64,000 nt of DNA from Rhizobium sp. BK251 (GCF_004345245.1 NZ_SLUQ01000004.1:186001-250000), one strand, 5' to 3'; positions 12,580 through 22,927 are shown, counted from the stretch's first letter. Notes: generated from the letters alone by a model not told the origin. Numbers and translations are program-made.

Positions 12580-12832
12580 CACACTCCCGAAATTTCGACC
12601 CTGCCCCTGAAGCTGGCGCGCAATAGCGGCCGAATTATCGTGAAAGGCCAAGTCGAATCAAGCCAGTCACGATCAGAATGATCCGTATCGCGGAACCTTT
12701 GGGCAACCCTGAGGCAAAATTGGCGCATTTTCAAACAATTCAAGGGCTCAGCATGCGCCACCACGGCACGGACAGGTACCCTGAGTTGGCGCCGCCTCGA
12801 TGTGATTCGCGCCTAGGACGCGCCAGATACGC

Positions 12833-12857
12833 AAAAAGCCGCCGGTATTCGACGGCT
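12833..12857 (-). terminator. Intrinsic terminator of the sdh operon
   Basis: On the minus strand an 8-bp stem with one G-U pair (arms 12850-12857 and 12837-12844, loop of 5) is followed by five T. It lies 25 bp after the sdhB stop. Confidence 0.75.
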
Positions 12858-12882
12858 CTTCGCATATGAAAGAACGAAGGCT

Positions 12883-13662
12883 TCACACCCTGCGCTCGAC
12901 CATCATCTTCTTGATCTCTGCGATGGCCTTTGCAGGGTTCAGACCCTTCGGGCAGGTCTGCGCACAGTTCATGATCGTGTGGCAGCGATAGAGGCGGAAA
13001 GGATCCTCGAGGTTGTCGAGACGCTCGCCCGTCGCTTCGTCTCGGGAGTCGATCAACCAACGATAGGCCTGCAGAAGGACGGCCGGGCCGAGGTAACGGT
13101 CGCCGTTCCACCAGTAGCTCGGACAGGAGGTCGAGCAGCAGGCGCAGAGGATGCATTCGTAGAGGCCGTCGAGCTTCTGGCGATCCTCGTGGCTCTGCTT
13201 CCATTCCTTGGCCGGCGCGGGTGAGACCGTCTTCAGCCACGGCTCGATCGAGCGGTGCTGGGCGTAGAAGTTGGTAAGGTCCGGAACGAGGTCCTTGACG
13301 ACAGGCAGATGCGGCAGCGGATAGATCTTCACCGTGCCCTTGATGTCGTCGAGACCCTTGGTGCAGGCGAGCGTGTTCGTGCCGTCGATGTTCATCGCGC
13401 AAGAGCCGCAGATGCCCTCGCGACAAGAGCGGCGCAGCGTTAGCGTCGGATCGATCTTGTTCTTGATGTAGAGCAGGCCGTCGAGAACCATCGGACCGCA
13501 ATCGTCGAGGTCGATGTGGTAGGTGTCGATCGAAGGGTTCTGGCCGTCGTCCGGGCTCCAGCGGTAGACCCGGAATTCCCGGGTATTCGTGGCGCCAGCC
13601 GGCTTCGGCCAGACCTTGCCTTCGCGGATCTGGGAGTTCTTGGGGAGAGCGAGTTCAACCAT
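12883..13662 (-). CDS. sdhB: Succinate dehydrogenase iron-sulfur subunit
   Basis: Electron-transfer subunit of complex II, 259 residues. The N-terminal plant-ferredoxin-type domain holds the 2Fe-2S cluster ([15 protein letters not shown] with a further Cys in NTLAC), and the C-terminal domain holds the 4Fe-4S and 3Fe-4S clusters ([12 protein letters not shown] and [11 protein letters not shown]). All expected cysteines are present. Its start overlaps the DUF3052 gene by 8 bp, so the two are probably translationally coupled. It is the last gene before the sdh terminator. Confidence 0.98.
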   Translation of the reverse strand: MVELALPKNSQIREGKVWPKPAGATNTREFRVYRWSPDDGQNPSIDTYHIDLDDCGPMVLDGLLYIKNKIDPTLTLRRSCREGICGSCAMNIDGTNTLACTKGLDDIKGTVKIYPLPHLPVVKDLVPDLTNFYAQHRSIEPWLKTVSPAPAKEWKQSHEDRQKLDGLYECILCACCSTSCPSYWWNGDRYLGPAVLLQAYRWLIDSRDEATGERLDNLEDPFRLYRCHTIMNCAQTCPKGLNPAKAIAEIKKMMVERRV

Positions 13663-14119
13663 GCGACCTGTCCGTTCTTTCCTTGCGCCGATCCTTGCGA
13701 ATGACCAGCTTCAGCCCCGACCATATGTTGTCGACTGCGGCCACCTTGACATCCACCAGATCAAGATCGAGGGCCGCTGCGCGCACGACATCCTCGGTCA
13801 CGTCCGTCTTAACCTTCGAAGCCTTCTTCGGCCACGAGACCCAGATCATGCCATCCGGCGTGATCCGGTCCTGAAGGCCGGAAAGCTCGTTTTCGATCTC
13901 CGCCCTCATGATCGTGAAGGCATGGATCGCATCGTAAACCTTGTCTGCCGCCTGGATCGCTTCCCAAGAGGAAAGCCGGTCGCAGGTGGCAAATTCAACT
14001 GAGGCAGCAAGCTCTTCCAGGCTTTCCGGCAGCGCGATGAACGCTGCCGTCATGCCGGGCTTGAAACCCAATTTCCTGACAAGCGGCGTTCCGGAATATC
14101 CCGCGTCCGCCGCCGCCAT
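13655..14119 (-). CDS. DUF3052 protein inserted between sdhA and sdhB
   Basis: A 154-residue protein starting [20 protein letters not shown] and carrying [10 protein letters not shown] and [10 protein letters not shown] near the C terminus; these are the conserved blocks of the DUF3052 family as I know it. No signal peptide, membrane segment or catalytic motif is seen, and the function is unknown. The ATG at 14119 lies 2 bp after the sdhA stop, and the 3' end overlaps the sdhB start by 8 bp, so it is embedded in the complex II operon. A TTG at 14125 is a less likely start. Confidence 0.85.
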   Translation of the reverse strand: MAAADAGYSGTPLVRKLGFKPGMTAAFIALPESLEELAASVEFATCDRLSSWEAIQAADKVYDAIHAFTIMRAEIENELSGLQDRITPDGMIWVSWPKKASKVKTDVTEDVVRAAALDLDLVDVKVAAVDNIWSGLKLVIRKDRRKERTDRSHG

Positions 14120-14121
14120 GA

Positions 14122-15963
14122 TCAATAAACACGCGCCTTCGGCTCGATCTTGTGCGGATCGATGCCTTCGGCAATGAGGTCGGTGTGGACCGGACGGTAG
14201 TCGAGCTTCACATCGCCGGCCTCATTGACCCAGGCGAGTGTATGCTTGCGCCAATTGACGTCGTCGCGACCAGCGAATGGCCCGCCGGTGTAGTCTTCGC
14301 GGGCATGCGAGCCGCGGCTCTCCTTGCGGGCCTCGGCGCCGTAGATCGTCGTGATCGCGTTGGCCATCAGGTTTTGCAGCTCGAGCGTTTCGACGAGGTC
14401 GGAGTTCCAGATCATCGAGCGGTCGGTGACCTTGACGTCCTTGAGCTCGCTCCAGATTTCCGAAAGACGGCGGCAACCGGATTCCAGGGTTTCCTGGGTG
14501 CGGAAGACGGCCGCATCTTCCTGCATGGCGCGTTGCATCTTCTCGCGCAGCGCAGCCGTCGGCGTGCCGCCGCTGGCGTGGCGCACACCGTCGAAGCGAT
14601 CCATGATCTTGTCACAGGCCGCCACGTTCAGATGCGGAACCGGTGCTGCACGGTCGATGACCTCGCCGGCGCGGATGGCGGCCGCACGGCCAAAGACAAC
14701 GAGATCGATCAGCGAGTTGGAGCCGAGGCGATTGGCACCATGCACCGAGGCGCAACCGGCTTCACCAACGGCCATCAGGCCGGGGATGACCCGTTCCGGA
14801 TTGTTGCTGTCGGCATTCAGCACTTCGCCCCAATAGTTCGTCGGAATGCCGCCCATGTTGTAGTGAACGGTCGGCAGGACCGGGATCGGCTCGCGCGTCA
14901 CGTCGACGCCGGCGAAGATCTTGGCGCTCTCGGAGATACCCGGCAGGCGCTCGTGCAGCACGGCCGGGTCGAGATGGTCGAGGTGCAGGAAGATGTGGTC
15001 CTTGTTCTTGCCGACGCCACGGCCTTCGCGGATTTCCAGCGTCATGCAGCGCGAGACGACGTCGCGCGAGGCAAGGTCCTTCGCCGAAGGCGCATAGCGC
15101 TCCATGAAGCGTTCACCCTCGGAATTCACGAGGTAACCGCCTTCGCCGCGCGCGCCTTCGGTGATGAGACAGCCCGAACCGTAGATGCCGGTCGGATGGA
15201 ACTGCACGAACTCCATGTCCTGCAGGGGCAGGCCGGCACGTGCCACCATACCGCCGCCGTCGCCGGTGCAGGTATGGGCTGACGTTGCCGAGAAATAGGC
15301 GCGGCCATAACCGCCGGTCGCCAGCACCACCATCTTGGCGGCGAAGCGATGGATCGTGCCGTCGTCGAGGCACCAGGCGACGACGCCGGTGCAACGGCTG
15401 CCGTCGTCGGACATGATCAGGTCGAGTGCGAAATACTCGATGAAAAACTCGGCATTGTGCCGGAGCGACTGGCCATAGAGCGTGTGCAGGATGGCATGGC
15501 CGGTGCGGTCGGCAACGGCGCAGGTGCGCTGCACCGGCGGACCTTCGCCGTAGTTCTGCATGTGGCCGCCGAACGGGCGCTGGTAGATCTTGCCTTCCTC
15601 GTTGCGGGAGAAGGGCACGCCGTAGTGCTCGAGCTCATAGACCGCCTTCGGCGCTTCCATGGTCATGTATTGCATGGCGTCCACGTCGCCGAGCCAGTCG
15701 GAACCCTTGACCGTGTCGTAGAGATGCCACTGCCAGCTATCCGGCGTCATGTTCTGCAGCGAGGCCGCAATGCCGCCCTGGGCGGCGACGGTGTGTGAGC
15801 GGGTCGGAAATACCTTGGTGATGCAGGCGGTGCGGAAACCCTGTTCGGCCATGCCGAGCGTGGCGCGCAACCCCGCGCCGCCGGCGCCGACGACGATCAC
15901 GTCATAGGAGTGATCGACATATTTGTAGGCCTTCCCATTCTGAGCGGGTGAAGACGGTGCCAT
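14122..15963 (-). CDS. sdhA: Succinate dehydrogenase flavoprotein subunit
   Basis: Catalytic subunit of complex II, oxidising succinate to fumarate. At 613 residues it has the FAD motif [11 protein letters not shown], the covalent FAD-binding His at residue 57 in SHTVAAQGG, and the active-site segments [11 protein letters not shown] and [11 protein letters not shown]. The C-terminal region ends with the conserved [10 protein letters not shown]. The start at 15963 gives the usual N-terminal extension. It follows sdhD by 7 bp. Confidence 0.98.
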   Translation of the reverse strand: MAPSSPAQNGKAYKYVDHSYDVIVVGAGGAGLRATLGMAEQGFRTACITKVFPTRSHTVAAQGGIAASLQNMTPDSWQWHLYDTVKGSDWLGDVDAMQYMTMEAPKAVYELEHYGVPFSRNEEGKIYQRPFGGHMQNYGEGPPVQRTCAVADRTGHAILHTLYGQSLRHNAEFFIEYFALDLIMSDDGSRCTGVVAWCLDDGTIHRFAAKMVVLATGGYGRAYFSATSAHTCTGDGGGMVARAGLPLQDMEFVQFHPTGIYGSGCLITEGARGEGGYLVNSEGERFMERYAPSAKDLASRDVVSRCMTLEIREGRGVGKNKDHIFLHLDHLDPAVLHERLPGISESAKIFAGVDVTREPIPVLPTVHYNMGGIPTNYWGEVLNADSNNPERVIPGLMAVGEAGCASVHGANRLGSNSLIDLVVFGRAAAIRAGEVIDRAAPVPHLNVAACDKIMDRFDGVRHASGGTPTAALREKMQRAMQEDAAVFRTQETLESGCRRLSEIWSELKDVKVTDRSMIWNSDLVETLELQNLMANAITTIYGAEARKESRGSHAREDYTGGPFAGRDDVNWRKHTLAWVNEAGDVKLDYRPVHTDLIAEGIDPHKIEPKARVY

Positions 15964-15970
15964 GATACGG

Positions 15971-16351
15971 TTATCCTACGAATGCGATTTTCAGAATGGC
16001 GAAGAGACAGAGGCCAGCGATCAGGATCGAGAAGAAGGTGTTGAGCATCAGCAGGATGACCTTGCCGAATTCGCCGTGCACGTAGTCTTCGATGATCACC
16101 TGCATGCCGAGCTTCATATGGATGACGCCGGAGACGACCACCAGGCCCATGACGACCGCGACCAGCGGGTGCGACAGCGCGTGAACGACATCCGAATAGG
16201 GCGCTCCCGCATAGGCAATCATGAAGATGACGAAGAAGATGATGAGCGGAATGTTGGCGACCGCGGTCAGGCGCTGGCGCCAGAAATGGTCTGTGCCGTC
16301 CTTGGCAGAGCCAAGCCCGCGAACCTTGCCCAGGGGGGTGCGCATATCCAT
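15971..16351 (-). CDS. sdhD: Succinate dehydrogenase membrane anchor subunit
   Basis: A 126-residue membrane subunit with three predicted helices (about residues 30-50, 58-80 and 97-122). The segment [21 protein letters not shown] contains the His expected to ligate heme b and the Asp-Tyr pair near the quinone site. ATG 16351 gives [19 protein letters not shown], the standard SdhD start in this group; upstream in-frame sequence overlaps sdhC and is not coding. It lies 11 bp downstream of sdhC. Confidence 0.95.
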   Translation of the reverse strand: MDMRTPLGKVRGLGSAKDGTDHFWRQRLTAVANIPLIIFFVIFMIAYAGAPYSDVVHALSHPLVAVVMGLVVVSGVIHMKLGMQVIIEDYVHGEFGKVILLMLNTFFSILIAGLCLFAILKIAFVG

Positions 16352-16362
16352 GTGATTTGCCT

Positions 16363-16758
16363 TCAGAAGCGAATGAGGAAGCCGATCACCCAGACCAAGA
16401 CGGTCAGACAGAGCGATCCGATGATGTTGGCTTTCGCAAGCTTGGTGGAGAATTCCTTCTCGAAACCATGGCCGAGATCCCACATCAGGTGGCGCAGGCC
16501 GCCCAGCATATGGTGCAACAATGCCCAGGTATATCCAAGCAGGATGAGCTTGCCGACAATGCTGCCGAGGATCCAGTTGACCCAGTCGTAATAGGCTTGG
16601 CCCGTCGCAGCCGCGATCAGCCACCACGCAATCAGGATCGTGCCGACATAGAGTGCGCCGCCGGTGATGCGGTGCAGGATCGACATGACCATGGTTGGAA
16701 TAGGCTTGTAGATTTGCAGATGCGGCGACAGGGGCCGGTTATTTGTCACATTCGCCAT
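16363..16758 (-). CDS. sdhC: Succinate dehydrogenase cytochrome b556 subunit
   Basis: Heme-binding membrane subunit, 131 residues. It starts [18 protein letters not shown], with the conserved [10 protein letters not shown] motif, then SILHRITGG at the quinone site, three membrane helices, and [13 protein letters not shown] carrying the heme ligand His. First gene of the sdh operon; its promoter should lie in the 304-bp gap upstream. Confidence 0.96.
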   Translation of the reverse strand: MANVTNNRPLSPHLQIYKPIPTMVMSILHRITGGALYVGTILIAWWLIAAATGQAYYDWVNWILGSIVGKLILLGYTWALLHHMLGGLRHLMWDLGHGFEKEFSTKLAKANIIGSLCLTVLVWVIGFLIRF

Positions 16759-17062
16759 CAGAACCTCGCGGCGTTTTGCTGCGCGTCGAATTTCGGGCAC
16801 GCCCGTAGCGACCACACGAATGACAAAATCTTGTGTGCGTCGCGTCATTGGCGACGTTTAATCACCGAAATGCGGAACGACAAGCACTATTGCTGCATGC
16901 CTCCAATTTAATCGATTGGGGTTGCGCAGAACTTACACTTGCGCAAGGAGTCTTCCTTTCCACTCCGCTTTTGCCGGATCACCATCCCCATGGACAATTT
17001 GCGGCTTTTGCCGCAATGTGTCGTTAACGCTTTGTTAACGATTGGAAATCCGGAGGCGAAAC
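16759..17062. promoter_or_regulatory. Divergent intergenic region: sdh promoter side and secreted-protein promoter side
   Basis: Between sdhC (minus) and the secreted-protein gene (plus). On the minus strand a plausible sdhC promoter is CTTGTC at 16879-16884, a 17-bp spacer, and TTAAAC at 16856-16861, close to the Sinorhizobium CTTGAC/CTATAT consensus in the -35 only. Near 17030-17042 two GTTAAC hexamers are separated by 5 bp (GTTAACGCTTTGTTAAC), just upstream of the plus-strand gene. I see no coding sequence in it. Confidence 0.4.
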
Positions 17063-17605
17063 ATGGTCCTGCGTATCGCGAGCGCCTTTCTGCTGACAGC
17101 CTGCGTGGCGGTTGCTTTGCCGGCCGTCGCCGGCGACTATCGCGGACGTCCCGATTTTCAGCGCCGGCATTTCTTCGAGCGGCCGCATTGGGTAACCGCC
17201 GGGAGCTACCGTCCCGACCTGATCGCCCGCCAGGATCGGCGGCTCGCCCTCGGATTCGGCTTCGATCGCCGCCGGGATCGGTTCCTCTATGGTGCACCCT
17301 ACCTCTACCGCGCGCCCTATCTCTACGGAGCACCGTACGGGGTGTCAGGTTCGGCCAACATTGCGAGCAACAGCCTTACGATCGTGGTCGGCGACACTCC
17401 GATGTCCGGCGTCGACGGAACCTATGCCGGCACCTCCTATGCCTACGGCGGCGACGGCGGTACCTATGTCGTCTCCGGCGGCTATGGCGGCTATCCGGTA
17501 AGGAGGCAGGTACGCCTCGCCCCGCGGGCAAAGATCATCGACGTCGCCAGGCGGCCTTCCGCGGGCTGCTCATACGAGGCAGGCGTCTGCGTCATCCGCC
17601 CATAG
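17063..17605 (+). CDS. Secreted Tyr/Gly-rich protein of unknown function
   Basis: A 180-residue protein. An N-terminal signal peptide (MVLRIASAFLLTACVAVALP, cleavage likely after AVAG) precedes an Arg/Phe-rich segment, then tandem copies of a short unit (LYGAPY / LYRAPY / LYGAPY), and a Gly/Tyr-rich central region. Two Cys sit near the C terminus (GCSYEAGVC). The start at 17063 is fixed by GGAGG at 17052-17056. I do not recognise a named family; such repeats suggest an envelope or surface protein, but this is only inference. Confidence 0.75.
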   Translation: MVLRIASAFLLTACVAVALPAVAGDYRGRPDFQRRHFFERPHWVTAGSYRPDLIARQDRRLALGFGFDRRRDRFLYGAPYLYRAPYLYGAPYGVSGSANIASNSLTIVVGDTPMSGVDGTYAGTSYAYGGDGGTYVVSGGYGGYPVRRQVRLAPRAKIIDVARRPSAGCSYEAGVCVIRP

Positions 17606-18256
17606 CTATTCCGCGAGAAAGCGCCACACCGTCGTTTTCTTCACTTCGCTGTCTTCAAGAACGCGGGTGACGGGCACTTCATAGACTGCGCAGGACTGCA
17701 GCCGGTCCCCGGGACGGTAGGCACGCCCCGGATCGCCCACAAGCACGGTTCGCCCCTCCCGGGCGAGATCGGCAAGCCAGGGCACGAGCGCAGCGGCAAA
17801 GTCCCGGTCATAAAAGACATCACCGGCAAGCACGACATCAGCATCGGTCGAGCGGCCGATCAGGTCCTCGCGGGTGAAGCGGAGCGAAACTCCGTTCCTG
17901 CGGCTGTTGAGGCGCACGGCCACTTCCGCCCAGGGATCGATGTCGGCGGCGAGCACATCGGCGGCCCCGGCAAGCCCCGCCGCAATCGCGACTATTCCGG
18001 AGCCCGTCGCAAAATCAAGGACGCGTTTGCCGCGCACGATTTCGGCGTGGTCGAGGACATAGCGGGCGAGCCCCTGGCCGCCGGCCCAGGCGAAGGCCCA
18101 GAAGGGCGGCGGCAGGCCGATCTCCTCCAGCTCCTCCTCGGTCTTCAGCCAGAGATCATGCGCTTCGCTCGCCAGATGCAGGCTGATCTCCGGCACATGT
18201 GGAGGCGCCATGACGCTCGTATTCCTGAGGATGAATGTCTCCGGATCGGTCTTCAC
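17606..18256 (-). CDS. ETF-beta-type protein lysine methyltransferase
   Basis: A 216-residue seven-beta-strand SAM methyltransferase. The N-terminal FILRNTSVMAPPHVPEI and PPPFWAFAWAGGQ segments, the SAM loop LDFATGSGIVAIAA, and the post-motif DVFYD match the METTL20/ETFBKMT family, whose mitochondrial member trimethylates lysines of electron transfer flavoprotein beta; an Agrobacterium orthologue is known to act on ETF-beta. A GTG at 18256 is chosen because the FILRNT block lies before the first ATG (18211). Older annotation would call it a nicotinamide N-methyltransferase-like or PrmA-like protein. Confidence 0.82.
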   Translation of the reverse strand: MKTDPETFILRNTSVMAPPHVPEISLHLASEAHDLWLKTEEELEEIGLPPPFWAFAWAGGQGLARYVLDHAEIVRGKRVLDFATGSGIVAIAAGLAGAADVLAADIDPWAEVAVRLNSRRNGVSLRFTREDLIGRSTDADVVLAGDVFYDRDFAAALVPWLADLAREGRTVLVGDPGRAYRPGDRLQSCAVYEVPVTRVLEDSEVKKTTVWRFLAE

Positions 18257-18338
18257 GGCAATACGCCCCGCTCACGCCCGTCTCTTCCTCCTGCATGGTG
18301 CCATGGGAAGAGACGGGCCGCGATGCAACTCTGCGGCA

Positions 18339-18776
18339 TCAGTCGTTTTGCGGAGGCTTGTCGAAGCCGCCCATCCGGCAGACCTCGGCCCATTCATCAT
18401 CGGTCACCGGCTGCACGGACAGGCGCATGGAGGTCACGAGCGCCATCTGCGAGAGCTTCGGATTGGCCTTGATCTCCTTCAGAGACACCGGAGTCGGCAC
18501 GTCCATGACGGCGCGGATATCGACGCAGTCCCAGCGGTCGTCGCCCGCCGCCGTCGAGTCCGGATGCGAAAGCGCGCAGACTTCGACGATGCCGACGATC
18601 TCCAGCCCGTCATTGGAGTGGTAGAAGAAGCCCTTGTCGCCGATCTTCATGGCACGCATGTTGTTGCGTGCCAGATAGTTGCGCACGCCCGTCCACTCGG
18701 TGCCTTTCTCGCCCGCATCCTTCTGCTGTTGCCAGGACCAGGACGAGGGCTCGGATTTATAAAGCCAGTGGGCCAT
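18339..18776 (-). CDS. EVE-domain protein
   Basis: A 145-residue single-domain protein of the EVE/PUA-like fold. Typical features are the N-terminal HWLYKSEPSSWSW, WTGVRNYLARNNMR, GDKGFFYHSNDG and the C-terminal VTDDEWAEV. EVE proteins are thought to bind modified nucleotides in RNA or DNA. It starts 5 bp after the YciI-family gene and is the last gene of the tsaD-gpsA-yciI group. ATG 18776 is used because upstream residues are not conserved-looking. Confidence 0.9.
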   Translation of the reverse strand: MAHWLYKSEPSSWSWQQQKDAGEKGTEWTGVRNYLARNNMRAMKIGDKGFFYHSNDGLEIVGIVEVCALSHPDSTAAGDDRWDCVDIRAVMDVPTPVSLKEIKANPKLSQMALVTSMRLSVQPVTDDEWAEVCRMGGFDKPPQND

Positions 18777-18781
18777 GTGCC

Positions 18782-19075
18782 TCAGCCCTCCGGACTGTTG
18801 AAGACCCAATTGAAGGGCTTCACCTCGACCTTTTCGAAGAGACCGGCCCTGGCATAGGGATCGGCGTCGGCGATGGCGCGCGCGGCCTCGATCGACTCCG
18901 CCTTGACGACGACCAGGCTGCCGCAGGGCTTTCCTTCGCCATCGAGGAACGGACCCGCCATCTTAAGCGTGCCTTCCGTGTTCAGCTTGTTCAGAAATTC
19001 GATATGCACCGGACGCGTGTCCATGCGCACATTCAGATGGCCCGGCTTATCCGTGCACAGGAAGGCAAAAAGCAT
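18782..19075 (-). CDS. YciI family protein
   Basis: A 97-residue YCII-domain protein beginning MLFAFLCTDKPGHLNVRM, with the conserved block GSLVVVKAESIEAARAIADADPYARAGLFEKVEV. The His-Asp pair typical of the family (here H14 and D87 region) is present. Biochemical role unknown. It sits 33 bp after gpsA and 5 bp before the EVE gene, an arrangement common in alphaproteobacteria. It is a different, more canonical member than the one at 4050-4367. Confidence 0.88.
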   Translation of the reverse strand: MLFAFLCTDKPGHLNVRMDTRPVHIEFLNKLNTEGTLKMAGPFLDGEGKPCGSLVVVKAESIEAARAIADADPYARAGLFEKVEVKPFNWVFNSPEG

Positions 19076-19108
19076 CGCGGGAATTCTCCTTGTTGGAATC
19101 CGGAAATG

Positions 19109-20095
19109 TCATTCGGTTGTGATGGGCCGCGTCATCAGCTGTTCGATAGCCGTTGCAACATCGAGCTTGGCCTCGATTATAGCGGCGACGGCATCGGTGA
19201 TGGGCATGCTGACGCCCGATTCCTTGGCAAGCTTCGAGGCGACGGCCGCTGCAAAGGCGCCCTCGATCAGCGTTCCATGCGTGGGGTCCACCGCCTCGCC
19301 GCGTCCGAGCGCGATCCCGAATCTGAGATTGCGGGATTGATGGCTCGTCGCCGTAAGCACCAGGTCGCCCAAGCCAGAGAGCCCACGCACCGTGTCCGCC
19401 TGCCCGCCCTTTGCAGCGACGAGACGCGACATCTCGGCAAGCCCGCGGGCAATCAGCGCAGCACGGGCCGAATCGCCAAGACCTGCCCCCTCGACGATGC
19501 CGCAGGCGATCGCAAGCACGTTCTTCAATGCCCCGCCGAGCTGTACGCCGATGCGGTCGGCCGAGGCATACAATCGAAAGGTCGGCGTCGAAATCGCCTG
19601 TGCCAGGCGCTCTGCCGTCGCCATGTCCGGGGCTGCGACAACCATCGCAGTCGGCTGGCTCTTGGCGATGTCCATGGCAAAGCCCGGGCCCGAAAGCGCG
19701 GCGACAACATTGTGACCCAGCTCGGCTTCGATGACGTCCGTCAGCAGTTGGCCGGACGCACGGTCGATCCCCTTGGCGCAGGTCACGACGATCGCGTCCT
19801 TCGCGAGAAAGGGACCGTATTGTTCGGCCGCGTCTGCCTGTGCCTGCGACGGCATAGCAAAGAGCACGATATCCGCATCGCTGATCGCATCGGGTTCAGC
19901 GGAATAGGCGAGCCGGTCAGGCAGTTGAATTCCGGGCAGCGCGTCGTCATGAACGCCCTCTGCCCTCAGGTCGTTGACGAGCGAGGGATCGCGGGCGACA
20001 AGCGTTACGTCGCTCCGCCCCTCGAGGGCGATGACGGCGGCGAGTGCGGTGCCGAACGCGCCGGCGCCGACGACTGCTATGCGTTCGTTGCTCAT
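19109..20095 (-). CDS. gpsA: Glycerol-3-phosphate dehydrogenase [NAD(P)+]
   Basis: Makes sn-glycerol-3-phosphate from dihydroxyacetone phosphate for phospholipid synthesis. The 328-residue protein has the NAD(P) motif [12 protein letters not shown] at the N terminus, the catalytic Lys in [10 protein letters not shown], and a C-terminal substrate domain with [15 protein letters not shown] 20095 overlaps the tsaD stop by 4 bp (ATGA), showing translational coupling to tsaD. Confidence 0.97.
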   Translation of the reverse strand: MSNERIAVVGAGAFGTALAAVIALEGRSDVTLVARDPSLVNDLRAEGVHDDALPGIQLPDRLAYSAEPDAISDADIVLFAMPSQAQADAAEQYGPFLAKDAIVVTCAKGIDRASGQLLTDVIEAELGHNVVAALSGPGFAMDIAKSQPTAMVVAAPDMATAERLAQAISTPTFRLYASADRIGVQLGGALKNVLAIACGIVEGAGLGDSARAALIARGLAEMSRLVAAKGGQADTVRGLSGLGDLVLTATSHQSRNLRFGIALGRGEAVDPTHGTLIEGAFAAAVASKLAKESGVSMPITDAVAAIIEAKLDVATAIEQLMTRPITTE

Positions 20096-21189
20096 GCCTT
20101 GGCTCCTCGTTTTCCGTGACCGATCAGTGTCTGCGCCGTCGCATCGAGCGGCCACCGCGTCCGCGGCTGCACCTCGAGGTCATCGGCTGCGGTACCGATC
20201 GCCATGCGCTCCAGCCCGGCCCAGGCAATCATTACCGCATTGTCGGTGCAAAGCCGCAGCGGCGGGGCGATGAAGCGAAAGCCTTCCTTGTCGCAAAGTG
20301 CCTGCAGAGTACCGCGAACCTCGAGATTCGCCGCCACTCCGCCCGCAACCACCAGCGCCGGTTCTCCCGCAAAGGTCGGAAATTCGGCCCTGAACCGCTG
20401 CAGTCCCCTGCCGATGCGGTCCTTCAGTGTCCGGGAAATCGCCCTCTGGAAAGAAGCGCAGATATCCACGATATCCTGTTCGTTCAGGGGCTGGATTGCA
20501 AGTGCGGCCTGGCGGACTGCGGTCTTCAGGCCCGAGAAGGAAAAGTCGAGCCGCGCCTCCCCGACGAGCGGCCGCGGAAAATCGAAGCGATCGGGATTGC
20601 CCGACCTTGCGGCCCGCTCGACCTCCGGCCCACCCGGATAGGGCAGGCCGAGCAGCTTCGCCGTCTTGTCGAAGGCCTCGCCGAGCGCATCGTCGATCGT
20701 GGTCCCCCAGCGCTCGTATTCACCAACGCCGCGCACGAGGATGAGCTGGGTATGACCGCCGGAAACGAGCAACATCAGGTAAGGAAAGGAAAGCCCGTCC
20801 GTCAGGCGTGCCGTGAGCGCATGCCCCTCGAGATGGTTGATGGCATAGAGCGGCTTGTTGGTCGCACGCGCAATTGCCTTGCCTGTCATCAATCCGACGA
20901 GCAGCCCGCCGATCAGCCCCGGCCCGGAAGTGGCCGCAATCGCGTCGACATCTTCGAGCGACATATTGGCGCGTTTCAGCGCCTCTTCGATAAGCGTATC
21001 AAGCGCTTCGACATGGGCACGCGCTGCGATTTCGGGCACGACGCCGCCATAGGCGCTGTGCTCCTCCAACTGGCTGAGCACAACGTCCGAAAGCACCTGC
21101 GACGTGCCGTCCGCATGGCGCTCGACAACAGCTGCCGCGGTCTCGTCACAGCTGGTTTCGATGCCAAGGATGCGCAACAGGGATGTCAT
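20092..21189 (-). CDS. tsaD: tRNA N6-threonylcarbamoyladenosine synthase, TsaD
   Basis: Transfers the threonylcarbamoyl group to A37 of ANN-decoding tRNAs together with TsaB and TsaE. The 365-residue ASKHA-fold protein starts [20 protein letters not shown], has the metal-binding [11 protein letters not shown] (two His) and the nucleotide-binding [11 protein letters not shown] and [16 protein letters not shown] 21189 is preferred; upstream in-frame codons run into the hemC promoter region. It is transcribed away from hemC with 65-71 bp between the starts. Confidence 0.97.
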   Translation of the reverse strand: MTSLLRILGIETSCDETAAAVVERHADGTSQVLSDVVLSQLEEHSAYGGVVPEIAARAHVEALDTLIEEALKRANMSLEDVDAIAATSGPGLIGGLLVGLMTGKAIARATNKPLYAINHLEGHALTARLTDGLSFPYLMLLVSGGHTQLILVRGVGEYERWGTTIDDALGEAFDKTAKLLGLPYPGGPEVERAARSGNPDRFDFPRPLVGEARLDFSFSGLKTAVRQAALAIQPLNEQDIVDICASFQRAISRTLKDRIGRGLQRFRAEFPTFAGEPALVVAGGVAANLEVRGTLQALCDKEGFRFIAPPLRLCTDNAVMIAWAGLERMAIGTAADDLEVQPRTRWPLDATAQTLIGHGKRGAKA

Positions 21190-21254
21190 GGGCTGGTCGT
21201 TGATTGCGGTAAGGCCTAAATCTGGGTACGAGGACTGTCGGTAACAACGGATCA

Positions 21255-22190
21255 ATGTGGATGCAAACAAAACCTTTCCGGATCGGCACGCGCGGCAGCC
21301 CGCTCGCGCTGGCGCAGGCCAACGAAACGCGCGCGCGGCTGATGGCTGCGCATGGCTTGCCAGAGGAAATGTTCGAAATCGTGGTGCTGACGACGAAAGG
21401 CGACCGCATCACCGACCGGTCGCTCGCGGAGATCGGCGGCAAGGGCCTGTTCACGGAAGAGCTGGAACTCAAGCTCGCTTCCGGCGAACTGGATATCGCC
21501 GTCCATTCCGCCAAGGATATGCCGAGCAAGCTGCCCGACGGGCTTCATCTGTCCGCCTTTCTGCCGCGCGAGGACATCCGCGACGTCGTCATCGGCCGCA
21601 GCGCCCCGAGGCTGATAGAGCTGCCGCAGGGGGCGACGGTCGGTTCTTCCTCACTCCGCCGCCAGGCGCTCATCCGGCGCATGCGGCCGGATATAAAGGT
21701 GGTGACCTTTCGCGGCCTCGTCGATACGCGGCTGCGTAAACTCCAGGAAGGGCAGGTCGATGCGACCCTTCTGGCGCTCGCCGGCCTGAAGCGGCTCGGC
21801 AAGGTCGGCGTCCTGACCGAGATCCTGGCGCCCGAGGAATTTCCGCCGGCCCCCGCCCAGGGGGCGATCTGCATCGAAAGCCGCATCGGCGACGCCCGCA
21901 CGGCGGAGCTTGTCGCCGCGGTCAACGACCCTCTCACCTTCGATACCGTTTCCTGCGAGCGTGCTTTCCTCGCCGCGCTTGACGGTTCCTGCCGAACGCC
22001 GATTGCCGGCTATGCCATCTGCGAAGGCGACCACCTGAAATTCTCGGGCCTCGTCCTCACGCCAGACGGCCGCAAGGAACACAGCGTCGAGATCGAGGGC
22101 AATCGGCGCGATGCGACCGCCCTTGGGCATCTGGCCGGCACCGAGATCAGGGAAAAGGCGGGCACCATCTTCTTCGACGATTGGAGCTGA
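21255..22190 (+). CDS. hemC: Porphobilinogen deaminase (hydroxymethylbilane synthase)
   Basis: Polymerises four porphobilinogens into hydroxymethylbilane in heme synthesis. It is up to 311 residues, with [16 protein letters not shown] at the start, the catalytic-loop sequences VVLTTKGD and [16 protein letters not shown], and the dipyrromethane cofactor Cys in [16 protein letters not shown] at 21255 or 21261 is possible; neither has a strong ribosome-binding site. The stop overlaps the hemD start in TGATG. Confidence 0.97.
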   Translation: MWMQTKPFRIGTRGSPLALAQANETRARLMAAHGLPEEMFEIVVLTTKGDRITDRSLAEIGGKGLFTEELELKLASGELDIAVHSAKDMPSKLPDGLHLSAFLPREDIRDVVIGRSAPRLIELPQGATVGSSSLRRQALIRRMRPDIKVVTFRGLVDTRLRKLQEGQVDATLLALAGLKRLGKVGVLTEILAPEEFPPAPAQGAICIESRIGDARTAELVAAVNDPLTFDTVSCERAFLAALDGSCRTPIAGYAICEGDHLKFSGLVLTPDGRKEHSVEIEGNRRDATALGHLAGTEIREKAGTIFFDDWS

Positions 22191-22927
22191 TGCCGATGCG
22201 CGTGGTCGTCACAAGGCCAACGCATTCCGGCGAGCAGACGGCCCGCATCCTGCGCGAGCGCGGCCATGAGCCGATTCTCCTGCCCCTGTCGCGGGCGGTA
22301 CATGACCCGGCCGCCGTGCGCGCGGCACTGGCGGAACATGCGGGTGCAATTGCCGTTACCAGCGCAGAGGCGATCCGCAGCGCCGCAGAACTCCACGCCG
22401 AGCTTTCCCCGTATCTTTCGAGACGGCTCTTTGCCGTCGGCAGGGCAACGGCGCAGGAGGCTGCGAGAACAGGGTTTACGGCGGTCTCGACGTCCGAAGG
22501 AGACGGCCGCGCGCTTGGTGAATTCATATCGGCCGCTCTCGGCCGGTCCGATTCCGAACTTCCTGTCGTTTATCTTGCCGGCCTGCCCCGTGCATCCGGC
22601 TTCGAGACGCGATTGCAGGAACTGCAGGTCCCTTTCGTGGTCGCCGAGTGCTATTATATGGCTGAGGTGGAGCATGAACACGAGCATTTGAGCCAGATGT
22701 TTCTTGCGGAGCCGGTAGGTGCCGTGCTGCTGTATTCCCGCGAGAATGCCGAGCGTTTCTTTAGGCTTTCCGTCGTCAGGTCGAACTCTGACATTCTTGA
22801 TGGAAGCCGAATTCTCTGCCTCAGCGCGGCCGTTGCCGCTGCCGTTCCGGATCAATTGCGCCGCAATATCTCGATCGCGGCGACGCCCGAGGAAGAAAGC
22901 CTCCTTGCCCTCCTGGGCAACGCTTGA
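22190..22927 (+). CDS. hemD: Uroporphyrinogen-III synthase
   Basis: Cyclises hydroxymethylbilane to uroporphyrinogen III. The 245-residue protein is as divergent as usual for HemD, but [43 protein letters not shown] and VLLYSRENAERF follow the family pattern, and the position right after hemC is diagnostic. ATG 22190 overlaps the hemC stop by one base, so the pair is translationally coupled. Confidence 0.92.
   Translation: MPMRVVVTRPTHSGEQTARILRERGHEPILLPLSRAVHDPAAVRAALAEHAGAIAVTSAEAIRSAAELHAELSPYLSRRLFAVGRATAQEAARTGFTAVSTSEGDGRALGEFISAALGRSDSELPVVYLAGLPRASGFETRLQELQVPFVVAECYYMAEVEHEHEHLSQMFLAEPVGAVLLYSRENAERFFRLSVVRSNSDILDGSRILCLSAAVAAAVPDQLRRNISIAATPEEESLLALLGNA

Noticed and set aside
17030..17042. 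Paired GTTAAC hexamers as a regulator site
   Set aside because: GTTAAC is self-complementary and AT-rich upstream sequence makes chance occurrence plausible; mentioned only in the region entry.
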